Positions 1 through 8,507 are shown, numbered from the stretch's first letter. The stretch: 64,000 bases of DNA from Bacteroidota bacterium (GCA_016191555.1 JACPVX010000029.1:62001-126000), one strand, 5' to 3'. A program made the numbers and translations. The notes: generated by a model from the letters alone, not told the origin.

Positions 1-144
1 GGCCTCCACCAGCAATTTTTGTTTTCCGCCACCAGCATTGGCAATGGGAGCATCTTTTTTTGATTTAAACCAACCAAGCTTCGGTAAGGCGATCAAAAAA
101 ATAATTGCCAAAACAATAACGGATGTAAAAAGTGTTTTTTTCAT
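1..144 (-). CDS. RND efflux periplasmic adaptor (membrane fusion) protein, N-terminal part only
   Basis: Partial gene: it starts at an ATG read from 144 down and runs off the left edge, leaving 48 residues. It begins MKKTLFTSVIVLAII, a single signal-anchor helix, followed by a short basic linker and an Ala/Gly-rich stretch ending in KQKLLVEA, where the first beta-strand of HlyD/AcrA-type adaptors normally begins. Such adaptors link an inner-membrane pump to an outer-membrane channel in the periplasm. It lies 11 bases downstream of coaE on the same strand. The family call rests only on this N-terminus and could be wrong. Confidence 0.55.
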   Translation of the reverse strand, partial: MKKTLFTSVIVLAIIFLIALPKLGWFKSKKDAPIANAGGGKQKLLVEA

Positions 145-155
145 TTCGTGCTAAT

Positions 156-767
156 TCAAAAAATCGAATGGTGTGTGCTAAAATGCAGATGCAGTTTTAT
201 GATTTGTGGAAGGACCAATTGCGTTTCATCGTTTTCAATAATATAGTTGGCTCGCATTCTACTTTCTTTCTCCGGCAACTGCACTTCCATTATTTTTCGA
301 ATGTCTGCTTCACTCCGTTGTGGGTCGCGCTGAAGGACTCGCTTAATGCGCAACCACTCTGGCGCACTTACCACAATACTTGCATCTAACTTCTTGTATG
401 ATCCGGATTCAAACATCAGTGCCGCTTCACGAATTACATACCTGCTTCCCACTTGTTGCTCTACCCATCGTTCAGTATCCAATGCCACCCGCGGGTGAAC
501 GAGTGCATTCAGTTTTTCTCGCTTCTGCGGATGTTGAAATATCTGTTCGCTAAGGTAACTTCGATTCAATATGCCATGGGTATCATAGGCTAAATCTCCG
601 AATTCCTCTTTGATTTGCCCGACCAATATTCCGTCAGTGGTCATTATAGCTTTCGCTCGGCTGTCCGCGTCATATACAGGTACACCTAAGGCAGAAAAAA
701 CTTTGCAAACTATACTTTTGCCGGAGCCAATGCCTCCCGTAATCCCAATTTGTAAAGGGTTATTCAT
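156..767 (-). CDS. coaE: Dephospho-CoA kinase
   Basis: Catalyses the last step of coenzyme A synthesis, ATP-dependent phosphorylation of dephospho-CoA on the ribose 3'-hydroxyl, in the cytoplasm. The 203-residue protein has the P-loop GGIGSGKS at residues 11-18, then YDADSRAK, the substrate-binding DAD motif of CoaE, and a lid region with LVHP. Length is normal for the family. Its ATG overlaps the end of the upstream YbbR gene by 8 bases, suggesting co-transcription and coupled translation. The C-terminus (about 190-203) is His-rich and specific to this protein. Confidence 0.95.
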   Translation of the reverse strand: MNNPLQIGITGGIGSGKSIVCKVFSALGVPVYDADSRAKAIMTTDGILVGQIKEEFGDLAYDTHGILNRSYLSEQIFQHPQKREKLNALVHPRVALDTERWVEQQVGSRYVIREAALMFESGSYKKLDASIVVSAPEWLRIKRVLQRDPQRSEADIRKIMEVQLPEKESRMRANYIIENDETQLVLPQIIKLHLHFSTHHSIF

Positions 768-1677
768 TTGATATCGAATCGACTTCTACTACGCGCGCAT
801 ACGGTGGTAAATTGAACTGTGCGGGAAATGTTTTTTTATTCTTCGTCTTTCTTCCTGAAGCAATAAGCTGAGATCGCCTACTCATAAAATCGTCTTCTTG
901 GCGAGTGGGAACAACCACTTTTATTCCCACGCTATCGGTAGTAGAAATCTGCTTTCGATCAACCCATTTCAGGCGTACAGAAATTACTCTTACAGACCCC
1001 ACTTCAAACATAACTTTTACTGTCGGTGGGTTTCTAACAAGGTTCACACCGGCTGGAAGGCTTACTTCCATTTCTTCCGAATAATTTTCGTTGATATCTT
1101 TTTCAGAAATAAACAACTCAAGACTGTCCGGAAGTTCATGCAACATCGTTTTTGACCCATCTAGTGAGATGGAGTCAGGAAGCACCACAATAGGGCTGAT
1201 GAGGCCATAGCCGTCTCTAAATTGTAAACTTTTTGTGTCGACCACTACCTTGTACAAGTGAGCGTCTCGCTCATCTAACCGAAGGTGGAGCGTATCGGTA
1301 ACTACGTAGTTAATCTTCAACTTACCCAGCTGAGGTTCCAATTGAGGCCGCAGAGTAGCACCTACTATTTTTTTTGTTTCCAGAGGACGTTCGATGGGGA
1401 TGGTTAGTTCGGGATGTTTAATTCCAAAATAACTTCTGAAAAGGTCCCAGCCGTTGCCACTGACATTCACGGTTACGTAGCGCGGCAATTCAGTTGCCGA
1501 AACAAAATTCTCGACATCGAATTCAAAGCGCAGCGGAAACCGCACATTGGTAGAATAGGTTTTATTAAAAGCATTGAAGAGCCAGAAGACGATGGCTACG
1601 ATAAAACATAGGATAACCGCCTTCCAGTTGGCGCGATCAAAACGCAGCAGATTACCGATGGCTCGTAAAAAATTCAT
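760..1677 (-). CDS. YbbR-like domain protein
   Basis: 305 residues. An N-terminal cytoplasmic stretch is followed by one membrane helix (about residues 18-37, VILCFIVAIVFWLF) and a long extracytoplasmic part made of beta-rich YbbR-type repeats. In Firmicutes the YbbR protein CdaR regulates the diadenylate cyclase CdaA; in Bacteroidota YbbR genes are commonly next to coaE and yajC as here, and the function is not settled. No cyclase gene lies in this window. Same-strand neighbour yajC is 75 bases upstream, with a large inverted repeat between them. Confidence 0.8.
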   Translation of the reverse strand: MNFLRAIGNLLRFDRANWKAVILCFIVAIVFWLFNAFNKTYSTNVRFPLRFEFDVENFVSATELPRYVTVNVSGNGWDLFRSYFGIKHPELTIPIERPLETKKIVGATLRPQLEPQLGKLKINYVVTDTLHLRLDERDAHLYKVVVDTKSLQFRDGYGLISPIVVLPDSISLDGSKTMLHELPDSLELFISEKDINENYSEEMEVSLPAGVNLVRNPPTVKVMFEVGSVRVISVRLKWVDRKQISTTDSVGIKVVVPTRQEDDFMSRRSQLIASGRKTKNKKTFPAQFNLPPYARVVEVDSISNE

Positions 1678-1685
1678 GGGAAAGG

Positions 1686-1745
1686 AAAGGTACGAATTAG
1701 CCCAGAGCTTACGAATAAAAATTCGCTGAGCGAACTCGTACCTTT
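1686..1745. repeat. 60-base inverted repeat between yajC and the YbbR gene
   Basis: AAAGGTACGA at 1686-1695 is perfectly repeated in reverse complement at 1736-1745 (TCGTACCTTT). A second, smaller hairpin sits inside (CGAAT at about 1712-1716 against ATTCG at about 1721-1725). It fills nearly the whole spacer between yajC and the next gene. There is no long U-run after it in the minus-strand direction, so it may be an RNA processing or stability element rather than a simple terminator. Confidence 0.7.
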
Positions 1746-1752
1746 ACTAAAA

Positions 1753-2073
1753 TCAGGCAGTAGGTTTCTTAGCTGCGGCTGCTTTGGTAGACTCCATAGA
1801 GATTGCCGATTTTGAGAACCGGATACGAGCACCACGTTCTACCTCCAAAATGAAAGTATCACCTTCCAATTCAGCAACACGGCCGTGTGCTCCACCAATC
1901 GTCACTACATAATCTCCTTTTTGGATTGCTTCCGTAAAGGTCTTTTGGTCCTTTGCTTTCTTTTGTTGTGGACGGATCATGAAGAAATAGAAGATACCAA
2001 TGATGGCGACCATCAATATGATTTGCATCGTGGCACCGCCACCGGGTGCTGCTTGTAATAAAATTGAGTTCAT
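1753..2073 (-). CDS. yajC: Preprotein translocase subunit YajC
   Basis: Accessory subunit that associates with SecDF at the Sec translocon in the inner membrane. The 106-residue protein has the standard layout: a short Gly-rich N-terminus, one membrane helix (about 15-33), the family motif MIRPQQKK directly after the helix, and a small soluble domain with GDYVVTIGGAHGRV, which matches the YajC consensus. It ends in an Ala/Lys-rich tail. No secD/secF gene is visible here. Confidence 0.95.
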   Translation of the reverse strand: MNSILLQAAPGGGATMQIILMVAIIGIFYFFMIRPQQKKAKDQKTFTEAIQKGDYVVTIGGAHGRVAELEGDTFILEVERGARIRFSKSAISMESTKAAAAKKPTA

Positions 2074-2112
2074 ACGTAAAATTTAAGGCTGCAAGTTATT
2101 CCTTATAAAGCA

Positions 2113-2143
2113 AACATCCCAAACCGAAAGGGCTTGGGATGTT
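2113..2143 (-). terminator. Hairpin after the DUF1573 gene
   Basis: A perfect 10-base stem (AACATCCCAA at 2113-2122, TTGGGATGTT at 2134-2143) with an 11-base loop lies 24 bases past the stop of the DUF1573 gene. In the minus-strand transcript it is followed by UGCUUUAU, a weak U-tract. It probably acts as a full or partial terminator separating the DUF1573 gene from yajC. Confidence 0.6.
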
Positions 2144-2166
2144 GATGAATCTTAAAATGATAATAA

Positions 2167-2721
2167 TTACTTCACGGTAGGGCCATTAGCGCCATCGGGC
2201 TTCGGTGTTACCATGGCTTTAAACTTTAGCATGGTTGTTTTTGGCCATGTGTTGGCTGTTACAGTGATGGTTTTGTTGTTAATGCCTGGTTTACCTTTGG
2301 TATCGAATTCTGCTTTTACATAACCTTCTCCACCAACCGGAATAGGCGTTTTAGTCCACTCTGGCACAGTGCATCCGCAAGAAGGTTGCGCATTCTGAAT
2401 GATCAAAGGAGCTTGACCTGTATTTTTTACCTTGTAAGTATAAGACACTTTTTTGCCTTCATCTACCGTACCGAAATCATGATCGATGGTATTGAATTCC
2501 ATGGTAGGAAGTGGCCCTTCTGGCTTTTCCTCAACAGCCGGTGCTGCTTCTGGTGTGACGGCTGAAGGTGTAGGCGCTGCTGTAGCTTTGGTGCCTTCAA
2601 TTTGGGCAAGGCGGCTCTCTAATTCGGCAATTCTTTTTTCGGAGGCTTTATCGCGGCAGCTTACCAAAGCAATAACCATTGCTGCCACTAAACCTGCTCT
2701 TACACTAGTTTTCATATTCAT
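2167..2721 (-). CDS. DUF1573 domain lipoprotein
   Basis: 184 residues. The N-terminus is a lipoprotein signal with LVSC as lipobox (Cys22), followed by a short helical segment and an Ala/Pro/Glu linker (about 44-70). Residues about 73-172 match the DUF1573 pattern: FNTIDHDFGTVDEGKKVSYTY, then NTGQAPLIIQ and SCGCTVPEW, an immunoglobulin-like fold common in secreted Bacteroidota proteins. The role is unknown; a location on the periplasmic face of a membrane is inferred from the lipobox. The first ATG is followed by a second two codons later, so the start may be MKTSV. Confidence 0.85.
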   Translation of the reverse strand: MNMKTSVRAGLVAAMVIALVSCRDKASEKRIAELESRLAQIEGTKATAAPTPSAVTPEAAPAVEEKPEGPLPTMEFNTIDHDFGTVDEGKKVSYTYKVKNTGQAPLIIQNAQPSCGCTVPEWTKTPIPVGGEGYVKAEFDTKGKPGINNKTITVTANTWPKTTMLKFKAMVTPKPDGANGPTVK

Positions 2722-2772
2722 ATTGATTTATTCTTTGAATTCTATTTACAAAAATAACTGATAAAAGAATAT

Positions 2773-2795
2773 TAAAGACCAATAGCCTGTCTTTA
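2773..2795 (-). terminator. Possible hairpin after the YtxH gene
   Basis: TAAAGAC at 2773-2779 pairs with GTCTTTA at 2789-2795 across a 9-base loop. It lies just past the stop of the YtxH gene, in an AT-rich spacer. The stem is short and there is no clear U-run, so terminator activity is uncertain. Confidence 0.35.
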
Positions 2796-2803
2796 ACAAT
2801 TCT

Positions 2804-3112
2804 TTAACTGTTCTTACCCCGCAACTGCTCGAGTAGCGCATCCACGTCATCGAGCAATTGTTGTGCTTTGTCTTGTGCTTCATTCACCACTTTTTGCCCT
2901 TGCGACTTGGCTTGAGTAGTAAGCGGTGTTTCTTTTCCAGAAACCAAATCTGCCAGATAGTCTTCCAGCAGTTTCTTATACTTATCTAATTTATAGGAGA
3001 GCTTTTCACGGGTATTAGAGCCTTTATCTGGGGCGTAAAGGATCCCCAAAACAGCCCCCACCGCAGCTCCGGCCAAAAAGGCCATCAACGCATTACTTCC
3101 TTTTTTACTCAT
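2804..3112 (-). CDS. YtxH domain protein
   Basis: 102 residues. A small Gly/Ala-rich hydrophobic segment near the N-terminus (about 9-26, ending GILYAPDKGSNTR) is followed by a long charged amphipathic helix region. This is the YtxH pattern, in which APxSGxxTR follows a membrane-embedded Gly-rich helix. Related proteins in Bacillus are linked to general stress, but the biochemical role is unknown. It lies 60 bases downstream of nusB on the same strand. Confidence 0.8.
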   Translation of the reverse strand: MSKKGSNALMAFLAGAAVGAVLGILYAPDKGSNTREKLSYKLDKYKKLLEDYLADLVSGKETPLTTQAKSQGQKVVNEAQDKAQQLLDDVDALLEQLRGKNS

Positions 3113-3172
3113 AGGTTTCAGTTCTTACAGGGTACAAAGATAATAGCTTTCCACTATTTCAAATTGGGGGTA

Positions 3173-4294
3173 TTATTTATTGTCAATCAAGCCGCGGCCA
3201 CTCTTTTTCAATGCCCCCGAGTCCTTCATCTTCTTGGATAGAACATCTAAAATACCATTTATGAACTGACGGCTTTTGGGCGTGCTGTATTCCTTGGCCA
3301 ACTCGATGTACTCATTGATCGTCACCTTAACGGGAATATTTGGAAAACTGATCATCTCGGCAATGGCCATTTCAAGGATGACGCGATCGGTTAAGGGAAG
3401 GCGGTCTACTTCCCAGTTTTTGGTGTTGGAGGCAATCAAATCCTTGAATTCCTGATCCAATTCAATGGTATTTTCATACAACTTGTCGATGAATTGCTTG
3501 TCGTCTTCCCAATCGAGCGACACCTTTTGCAATTCGATCTTTTCTCCTTCAAATGACTTGATGGTTTTATCAGCCAGACTTTTGATAATGTCTTTGTCCT
3601 CTGCCCAACGAATGTCTTGTTCGTCAAAGTAGTCGTTGATGGCGTTGCTGGCCAGAATAATTTTGCGGAGCAAGTGTTTTATAAATCCACGCTGTGCTTC
3701 GGCATCCGTTTCCTTCTGATCAATAAACTTCTGGTATTCCTTATCTTCTTTTACTATTTCACGAAACCAATCGCGCACCAGATTCATTTCGTTGTTCCAA
3801 CCTGCCGTGCGGAGAAGCTCTTTCTTCAATTCTTCATTTTCCAAAAAGGCTTTGACGATCGGCAAGTTGATCAGCTTGGCATGAACCGGTTTTTTATCGC
3901 TGGCTGCTACTTCCGCGAAAGCGATGATCAAACCCAGTGTGTGATGGTATGTTTCGGTAAGCTTTAAAATTTCGGTGATACTATTTTTTCCAAGATATGC
4001 TTTGTCTTTTTTTACCTGCTTGGTATACAAATCCATAGCCTCATCCACCACTTTGGTAATGATCGGTTCAGTCACTTCCTTTGGAGTTCCTTGGTAGCGG
4101 CTTTCAAAAACAGATTTAGCCGTTTTATGTCGCTGGCGCAAAAGTGTTTTGTCTTGCACTTCCATGCTGTTTAAATCGGGCTTAAATCGTTCTTCAATTA
4201 AGTCGAGGGCGAGCTGGTAGTTGGCTTCTTTGCATTGCTCGAAAGCAAAGATGGATTGCATAATCTTAATGCGAATGGTGCGTCTGTTGAGCAT
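3173..4294 (-). CDS. nusB: Transcription antitermination factor NusB, long form
   Basis: NusB binds boxA RNA with S10 (NusE) and helps processive transcription of rRNA operons. The classical NusB domain is about 140 residues; here it lies at the C-terminal end of a 373-residue protein, where VDRLPLTDRVILEMAIAEM, IPVKVTINEYIELAKEYSTPKS and FINGILD are diagnostic. The N-terminus MLNRRTIRIKIMQSIFAFEQ also matches the NusB start, so the intervening 200 residues are an insertion between two parts of the domain. Such long forms are usual in Bacteroidota. Confidence 0.92.
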   Translation of the reverse strand: MLNRRTIRIKIMQSIFAFEQCKEANYQLALDLIEERFKPDLNSMEVQDKTLLRQRHKTAKSVFESRYQGTPKEVTEPIITKVVDEAMDLYTKQVKKDKAYLGKNSITEILKLTETYHHTLGLIIAFAEVAASDKKPVHAKLINLPIVKAFLENEELKKELLRTAGWNNEMNLVRDWFREIVKEDKEYQKFIDQKETDAEAQRGFIKHLLRKIILASNAINDYFDEQDIRWAEDKDIIKSLADKTIKSFEGEKIELQKVSLDWEDDKQFIDKLYENTIELDQEFKDLIASNTKNWEVDRLPLTDRVILEMAIAEMISFPNIPVKVTINEYIELAKEYSTPKSRQFINGILDVLSKKMKDSGALKKSGRGLIDNK

Positions 4295-4419
4295 TTGGTA
4301 AAGAACGTTGAATAAGGCTGCAAATTACACTTTGCGTTTCAACATATAAAATCCAAAATTCAAAATTTACCGCACCCTCCAAATGAACCAAAACTAGTAC
4401 CTTTCGTTTTTATCGAACC

Positions 4420-6204
4420 ATGCACGAACTTCGTTACCTCAATAAGTATTTCTACAAGTACAAAAAACCGCTGATTCTTGGGTTGATTTGGGTCATCATC
4501 TCCAATGTGTTTCAAATTTTGCCTGCGCAGATGGTGCGCCACTCCATTGATTTGGTAGTGGATAACATCCGCATCTATCGTTCTTTTGAAAATACAACTG
4601 CTCAAGGCGCGTTCTTCGATGTATTTGCCCGTGGCATACTTATCTATGCATTGCTGATTTTAGGAATGGCACTGCTTCGCGGTTTCTTTCTATATCTGGT
4701 GCGCCAAACGCTGATCGTCGTGAGTAGGTTGATTGAATATGATCTGAAAAACGAAATCTTCGAACATTACGAAACGTTGCCGCTCAGTTTTTACCGCAGA
4801 AATAATACAGGCGACTTGATGAACCGTATCAGTGAAGACGTAGGGCGTGTGCGCATGTACCTCGGCCCGTCCATCATGTACGGGCTTACGCTGATAACAC
4901 TTTTCATGATGCTCATCCCAATTATGTTCAGCATCAGCGCGAAACTAACCTGGTATGCGCTCATTCCATTGCCGATCTTATCGATCAGCATTTTCTATGT
5001 GAATAACATTATTGAGCATCGCTCGGAGATGATTCAAAAAAGTCAATCGCGATTGAGCACGTTTGTGCAAGAAGCTTTTTCCGGCATACGTGTGCTCAAG
5101 TCGTTTACACGCGAACAGGAGTCGGTAGCTAATTTTACCCAAGAAAGTAATGAATACAAACGGCAGTCATTGAAATTGACGCGAGTGCAAGCACTTTTCT
5201 TTCCATTGATCATGGGATTAGTAGGATTAAGTACCGTGCTGACAGTTTATGCAGGAAGTGTAGAGGTAATTAATGGTCGGCTTACATTTGGAAACATAGC
5301 CGAGTTCATCATTTACGTGAACTTGCTTACGTGGCCCGTGACTTCGCTTGGATGGACTAGCAGTTTGGTGCAACGCGCAGAGGCATCGCAAAAGCGGATC
5401 AACGAATTTTTGCGCACCAAAACAGATATTGTGTCAGAAAAAAATCTTCAAAAAGAATTGATCGGAAAAATTGAGTTTAAGAATGTTTCGTTTGTTTATC
5501 CTGATACGGGCATCAAGGCATTAAAAAACATCTCATTCACGATTGAGAAAGGTGAGTCGTTGGCCATTATTGGAACTACGGGCTCCGGCAAAAGCACGGT
5601 GTCCAATCTCGTAGCAAGGCTGTATGATACTACAGAGGGCCAAATTCGAATTGATGATATCTCTATTAAAGAATATGAACTGATTAGTTTAAGAAGTCAG
5701 TTAGGGATTGTACCACAAGATGTATTCTTATTCAGCGATACGATCTTCAACAACATTGCTTTTGGTCTGAAAACACCAGACGAAGCCAAAGTAATAAAGG
5801 CGGCCAAAGATGCAGATGTGTACGATAACATCATGGGCTTTCCGCAAACTTTTGCCACACGTGTGGGTGAGCGAGGTATCACGCTTTCTGGCGGACAAAA
5901 GCAACGGGTATCCATTGCACGCGCCATTGCACGTGAGCCGAAAATTTTAATTTTAGATGATGCGCTGTCTGCAGTAGATACGAAGACAGAGAACACCATC
6001 CTCAACAGCATGAAAAAAATCATGCAAGGAAGAACATCGATTATTATTTCTCACCGCGTTTCTTCAGCGAAGCTGGCCAACAAAATTATTGTATTGCACG
6101 ATGGCAACATGGTAGAAGAAGGCACGCACGAAAATTTACTGACACACAACGGTGTGTACAAAGAACTGTATGAAAAACAAATGCAGGTGGAGGAGGTGGA
6201 GTGA
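4420..6204 (+). CDS. ABC exporter half-transporter, MdlA-like (membrane and ATPase domains fused)
   Basis: 594 residues. Six membrane helices occupy about 1-310 and a nucleotide-binding domain about 345-580. Visible ATPase motifs are the Walker A GTTGSGKST (385-393), the signature LSGGQ (489-493) and the Walker B ILILDD (509-514). The residue after the Walker B aspartate is Asp514, not the usual catalytic Glu, as in MdlA and other half-transporters that pair with a canonical partner. No second half-transporter is adjacent. Substrate is unknown; lipid or drug export is the family norm. It is transcribed divergently from nusB. Confidence 0.9.
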   Translation: MHELRYLNKYFYKYKKPLILGLIWVIISNVFQILPAQMVRHSIDLVVDNIRIYRSFENTTAQGAFFDVFARGILIYALLILGMALLRGFFLYLVRQTLIVVSRLIEYDLKNEIFEHYETLPLSFYRRNNTGDLMNRISEDVGRVRMYLGPSIMYGLTLITLFMMLIPIMFSISAKLTWYALIPLPILSISIFYVNNIIEHRSEMIQKSQSRLSTFVQEAFSGIRVLKSFTREQESVANFTQESNEYKRQSLKLTRVQALFFPLIMGLVGLSTVLTVYAGSVEVINGRLTFGNIAEFIIYVNLLTWPVTSLGWTSSLVQRAEASQKRINEFLRTKTDIVSEKNLQKELIGKIEFKNVSFVYPDTGIKALKNISFTIEKGESLAIIGTTGSGKSTVSNLVARLYDTTEGQIRIDDISIKEYELISLRSQLGIVPQDVFLFSDTIFNNIAFGLKTPDEAKVIKAAKDADVYDNIMGFPQTFATRVGERGITLSGGQKQRVSIARAIAREPKILILDDALSAVDTKTENTILNSMKKIMQGRTSIIISHRVSSAKLANKIIVLHDGNMVEEGTHENLLTHNGVYKELYEKQMQVEEVE

Positions 6205-6219
6205 CTAAAGTAAATAAAA

Positions 6220-7185
6220 ATGAAAAAATTATTATTACTTCTATTATCAATTCTTATTCATCAACATGCGGTTAGTCAATTCTTTTTGAATTCAAGCAAA
6301 AATCTGTTGAAGAGCAAAAGGATCGATCAGGCATTACTTTTAAAGAATGATTCAATTATCGCATTTCATAAATTAAAACTTCCAAACTTTGATTTTAATT
6401 CTGATCCTAATCACAGAGTAAAGCTTACCCTCAAAGATGGAACTGAAGCAGAAATAACGCTCAAAGAAATAGAGGCGATCCTTGATCCGAATTCGGGTGA
6501 AATAAGTTTCCTGAGAATAGATGAAGCTAAAAACTATATGTTGGTCACGTGTATTGGACAGGGAAGAATTAATCTATACGAAAAAAATACGGCCGGATAT
6601 GGCCCAGGTTTTTCTGGAAACGCTGGAGCTCCTTCGATGTCCATTCAGAAAGAAGTTACAATTTATATAGAAAAGGATGATGTCTTTAAGGCGATCAAGC
6701 ATGGAACCAATAGCCTGGTAAACATTAACCTATCAAGTCGAAAGCAAAAAGAGCTTTTACTTTCCCTGGTAGGCGACTTGCCTGAAACGAAGGATATAGT
6801 AGAGGATGCAAATTTTAAAACAAAGTGGCAAAACATTCTTAGAGTCATAAATACATACAATCTTCATTATTATGATTTAGCTAAAGATTCAAGTTTAAAT
6901 AATAAGTATTCTCTACAAACAGTTGATCTGGTTAAAATGAATTTTTACACCAATAAAAAAATTGCTGAGGGGAGTTATCTGCTAGATGAGAATGGCAAAA
7001 AGTATAAGGTAAGCAAACAAATTGCGGCTACAATATTACTTCCAAGGTTCAAAGAATCTAAAATTTGCCTCGTGGTTGATGGCAAGCAATACTGCGATAT
7101 TGTTATGGCTATTTCTGAGAAGAATAGTTTCTATGAAGTTGTTTTAGATGAAGGATTCCTCTACTGTGTGCGTGGTTTACGCTAA
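6220..7185 (+). CDS. Hypothetical exported protein
   Basis: 321 residues; I do not recognise the family. Residues 1-19 form a signal peptide (KKLLLLLLSILIHQ, likely cut after AVSQ). The mature part is rich in Lys, Asn and beta-forming residues with no cysteine pair, lipobox or membrane helix. Two short segments look internally similar: the first around LTLKDGTEAEITLKEIEA and the last around CLVVDGKQYCDIVMA. It starts 15 bases after the ABC exporter, so it is probably in the same transcript. It meets the Rieske-like gene tail to tail with a 4-base gap. Confidence 0.6.
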   Translation: MKKLLLLLLSILIHQHAVSQFFLNSSKNLLKSKRIDQALLLKNDSIIAFHKLKLPNFDFNSDPNHRVKLTLKDGTEAEITLKEIEAILDPNSGEISFLRIDEAKNYMLVTCIGQGRINLYEKNTAGYGPGFSGNAGAPSMSIQKEVTIYIEKDDVFKAIKHGTNSLVNINLSSRKQKELLLSLVGDLPETKDIVEDANFKTKWQNILRVINTYNLHYYDLAKDSSLNNKYSLQTVDLVKMNFYTNKKIAEGSYLLDENGKKYKVSKQIAATILLPRFKESKICLVVDGKQYCDIVMAISEKNSFYEVVLDEGFLYCVRGLR

Positions 7186-7189
7186 TGTT

Positions 7190-7666
7190 TCAATACGCCA
7201 ACTCATCTGTAATCACTAGCGTATTTCCCGTTAAAGAAGTTCGGTATTTCATCAACGGGCGTGTAGCGGGTCCCCCTGTTGGGTAGCCATCAGAAAAACT
7301 ATACGTGGAGTTGCACCCTTTCATAAACAAGCCCGAACCGTCCACACTTACCGCGGGTTCACCATCCAACGAACATAACCGCTCATAGGCGATGTAGGTT
7401 GATTCATCCTGACGGTAAAGAATGATTCCCTGCATTCCTCCGTCATCGATGTACTGATAACCCCCATCTAATTTCAGTCGCTGGTATTGTGGATAGGATA
7501 AGTTAATATTGATGGGTGCAAAGGAAGCCTGAGCTTTAGTACCGGATGCAGGAAATATCATCACGGCTAAAAACAACAAACTGCAGGTGACCAATAGCTT
7601 CGCGCGGGTTCTGTTACTTGAAACTTGTGGTCTGAAATCTGAAACCAATTTACTTTCCATATTCAT
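7190..7666 (-). CDS. Exported Rieske-fold protein lacking the iron-sulfur ligands
   Basis: 158 residues. An N-terminal cytoplasmic tail is followed by a hydrophobic export segment (about 22-45, ending in GTKAQA). The second half keeps the Rieske outline: YERLCSL, then a Gly turn, KGCNSTYSF, GGPATRPL and a closing strand NTLVITD. True Rieske proteins have CxH and CxxH pairs; here Cys98 and Cys118 are present but both histidines are absent, so a [2Fe-2S] cluster is not expected. The ATG lies inside the end of the upstream dehydrogenase gene (17-base overlap). The fold call is from pattern resemblance. Confidence 0.6.
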   Translation of the reverse strand: MNMESKLVSDFRPQVSSNRTRAKLLVTCSLLFLAVMIFPASGTKAQASFAPININLSYPQYQRLKLDGGYQYIDDGGMQGIILYRQDESTYIAYERLCSLDGEPAVSVDGSGLFMKGCNSTYSFSDGYPTGGPATRPLMKYRTSLTGNTLVITDELAY

Positions 7667-8507
7667 AGAATCCTTTGCCTGTTTTTCTCCCCAAATGCCC
7701 TGCCAAAACTTTTTGTTGTTGAATACGGCTCGGCCTGAATTTTGAATCCTGAAAAAAAGATTGATACAAAGAGGATGTCACCGCAAAGTTGATATCAATC
7801 CCAATCAAATCCATTAACTCAAACGGTCCCATCTTAAATCCTGCCGAGCGCATCAGTTTATCGATCGTTGCTACATCTGCTACTCCCTCTTCTAAAAGCT
7901 TCAAAGCCTCCACATAATAATGTCGAGCTACCCGATTAACGATGAAGCCGGGCGAATCTTTTGTCTCTACTGTAATTTTTGAAAGTGATTTTGCGAAATT
8001 CTTCATTTGCAAAATGACAGCCGGATCGGTACTTGCTCCGTTCACCACCTCTACTAATTTCATCAGATGGGCCGGATTAAAAAAATGCAGCCCCACACAA
8101 TGCTGCGGATGCTTCAACGTAGCAGCAATCTGAGTAATGGAAATAGAGGAAGTATTCGATGCTAAAATACACCTGCCTTCGTTGATTGATTCAAGCTGTG
8201 CAAAAAGTTGTTGCTTCACTTCTAATCGTTCAACTACCGCCTCAATTACCAAATCTACTTTTAATTCGGAAATGTCTTTAGCGGTTGTCAGCGATTCAAT
8301 AGTTCTAAGCTTCGCTTCCGCAGTCAATTTGCCTTTGGCTACTGCCGTATCCAGATTTTGATTGATTGCAGCGATTGCCTTTTGAGAAAGATTTGAATCG
8401 ATATCAAACAGAATAGTTTTGTAGTCACTCATGGCACACACTTGAGCAATCCCTTGCCCCATGGTGCCAGCTCCAACAACAGCTACTGTTTGAATAGGGT
8501 GCGTCAT
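7650..8507 (-). CDS. 3-hydroxybutyryl-CoA dehydrogenase (3-hydroxyacyl-CoA dehydrogenase family)
   Basis: Oxidises or reduces 3-hydroxyacyl-CoA with NAD(P)(H) in the cytoplasm. The 285-residue protein has the Rossmann motif GAGTMGQGIAQ (residues 11-21), the catalytic-histidine region GLHFFNPAHLMKLVEVV, the family signature DSPGFIVNR and the C-terminal domain ending GRKTGKGFYEYGK. This is the short stand-alone form seen in butyrate/PHB metabolism and fatty-acid oxidation; which of these applies cannot be told here. Its start overlaps the pheS stop in an ATGA, so translation is probably coupled to pheS. Confidence 0.92.
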   Translation of the reverse strand: MTHPIQTVAVVGAGTMGQGIAQVCAMSDYKTILFDIDSNLSQKAIAAINQNLDTAVAKGKLTAEAKLRTIESLTTAKDISELKVDLVIEAVVERLEVKQQLFAQLESINEGRCILASNTSSISITQIAATLKHPQHCVGLHFFNPAHLMKLVEVVNGASTDPAVILQMKNFAKSLSKITVETKDSPGFIVNRVARHYYVEALKLLEEGVADVATIDKLMRSAGFKMGPFELMDLIGIDINFAVTSSLYQSFFQDSKFRPSRIQQQKVLAGHLGRKTGKGFYEYGK

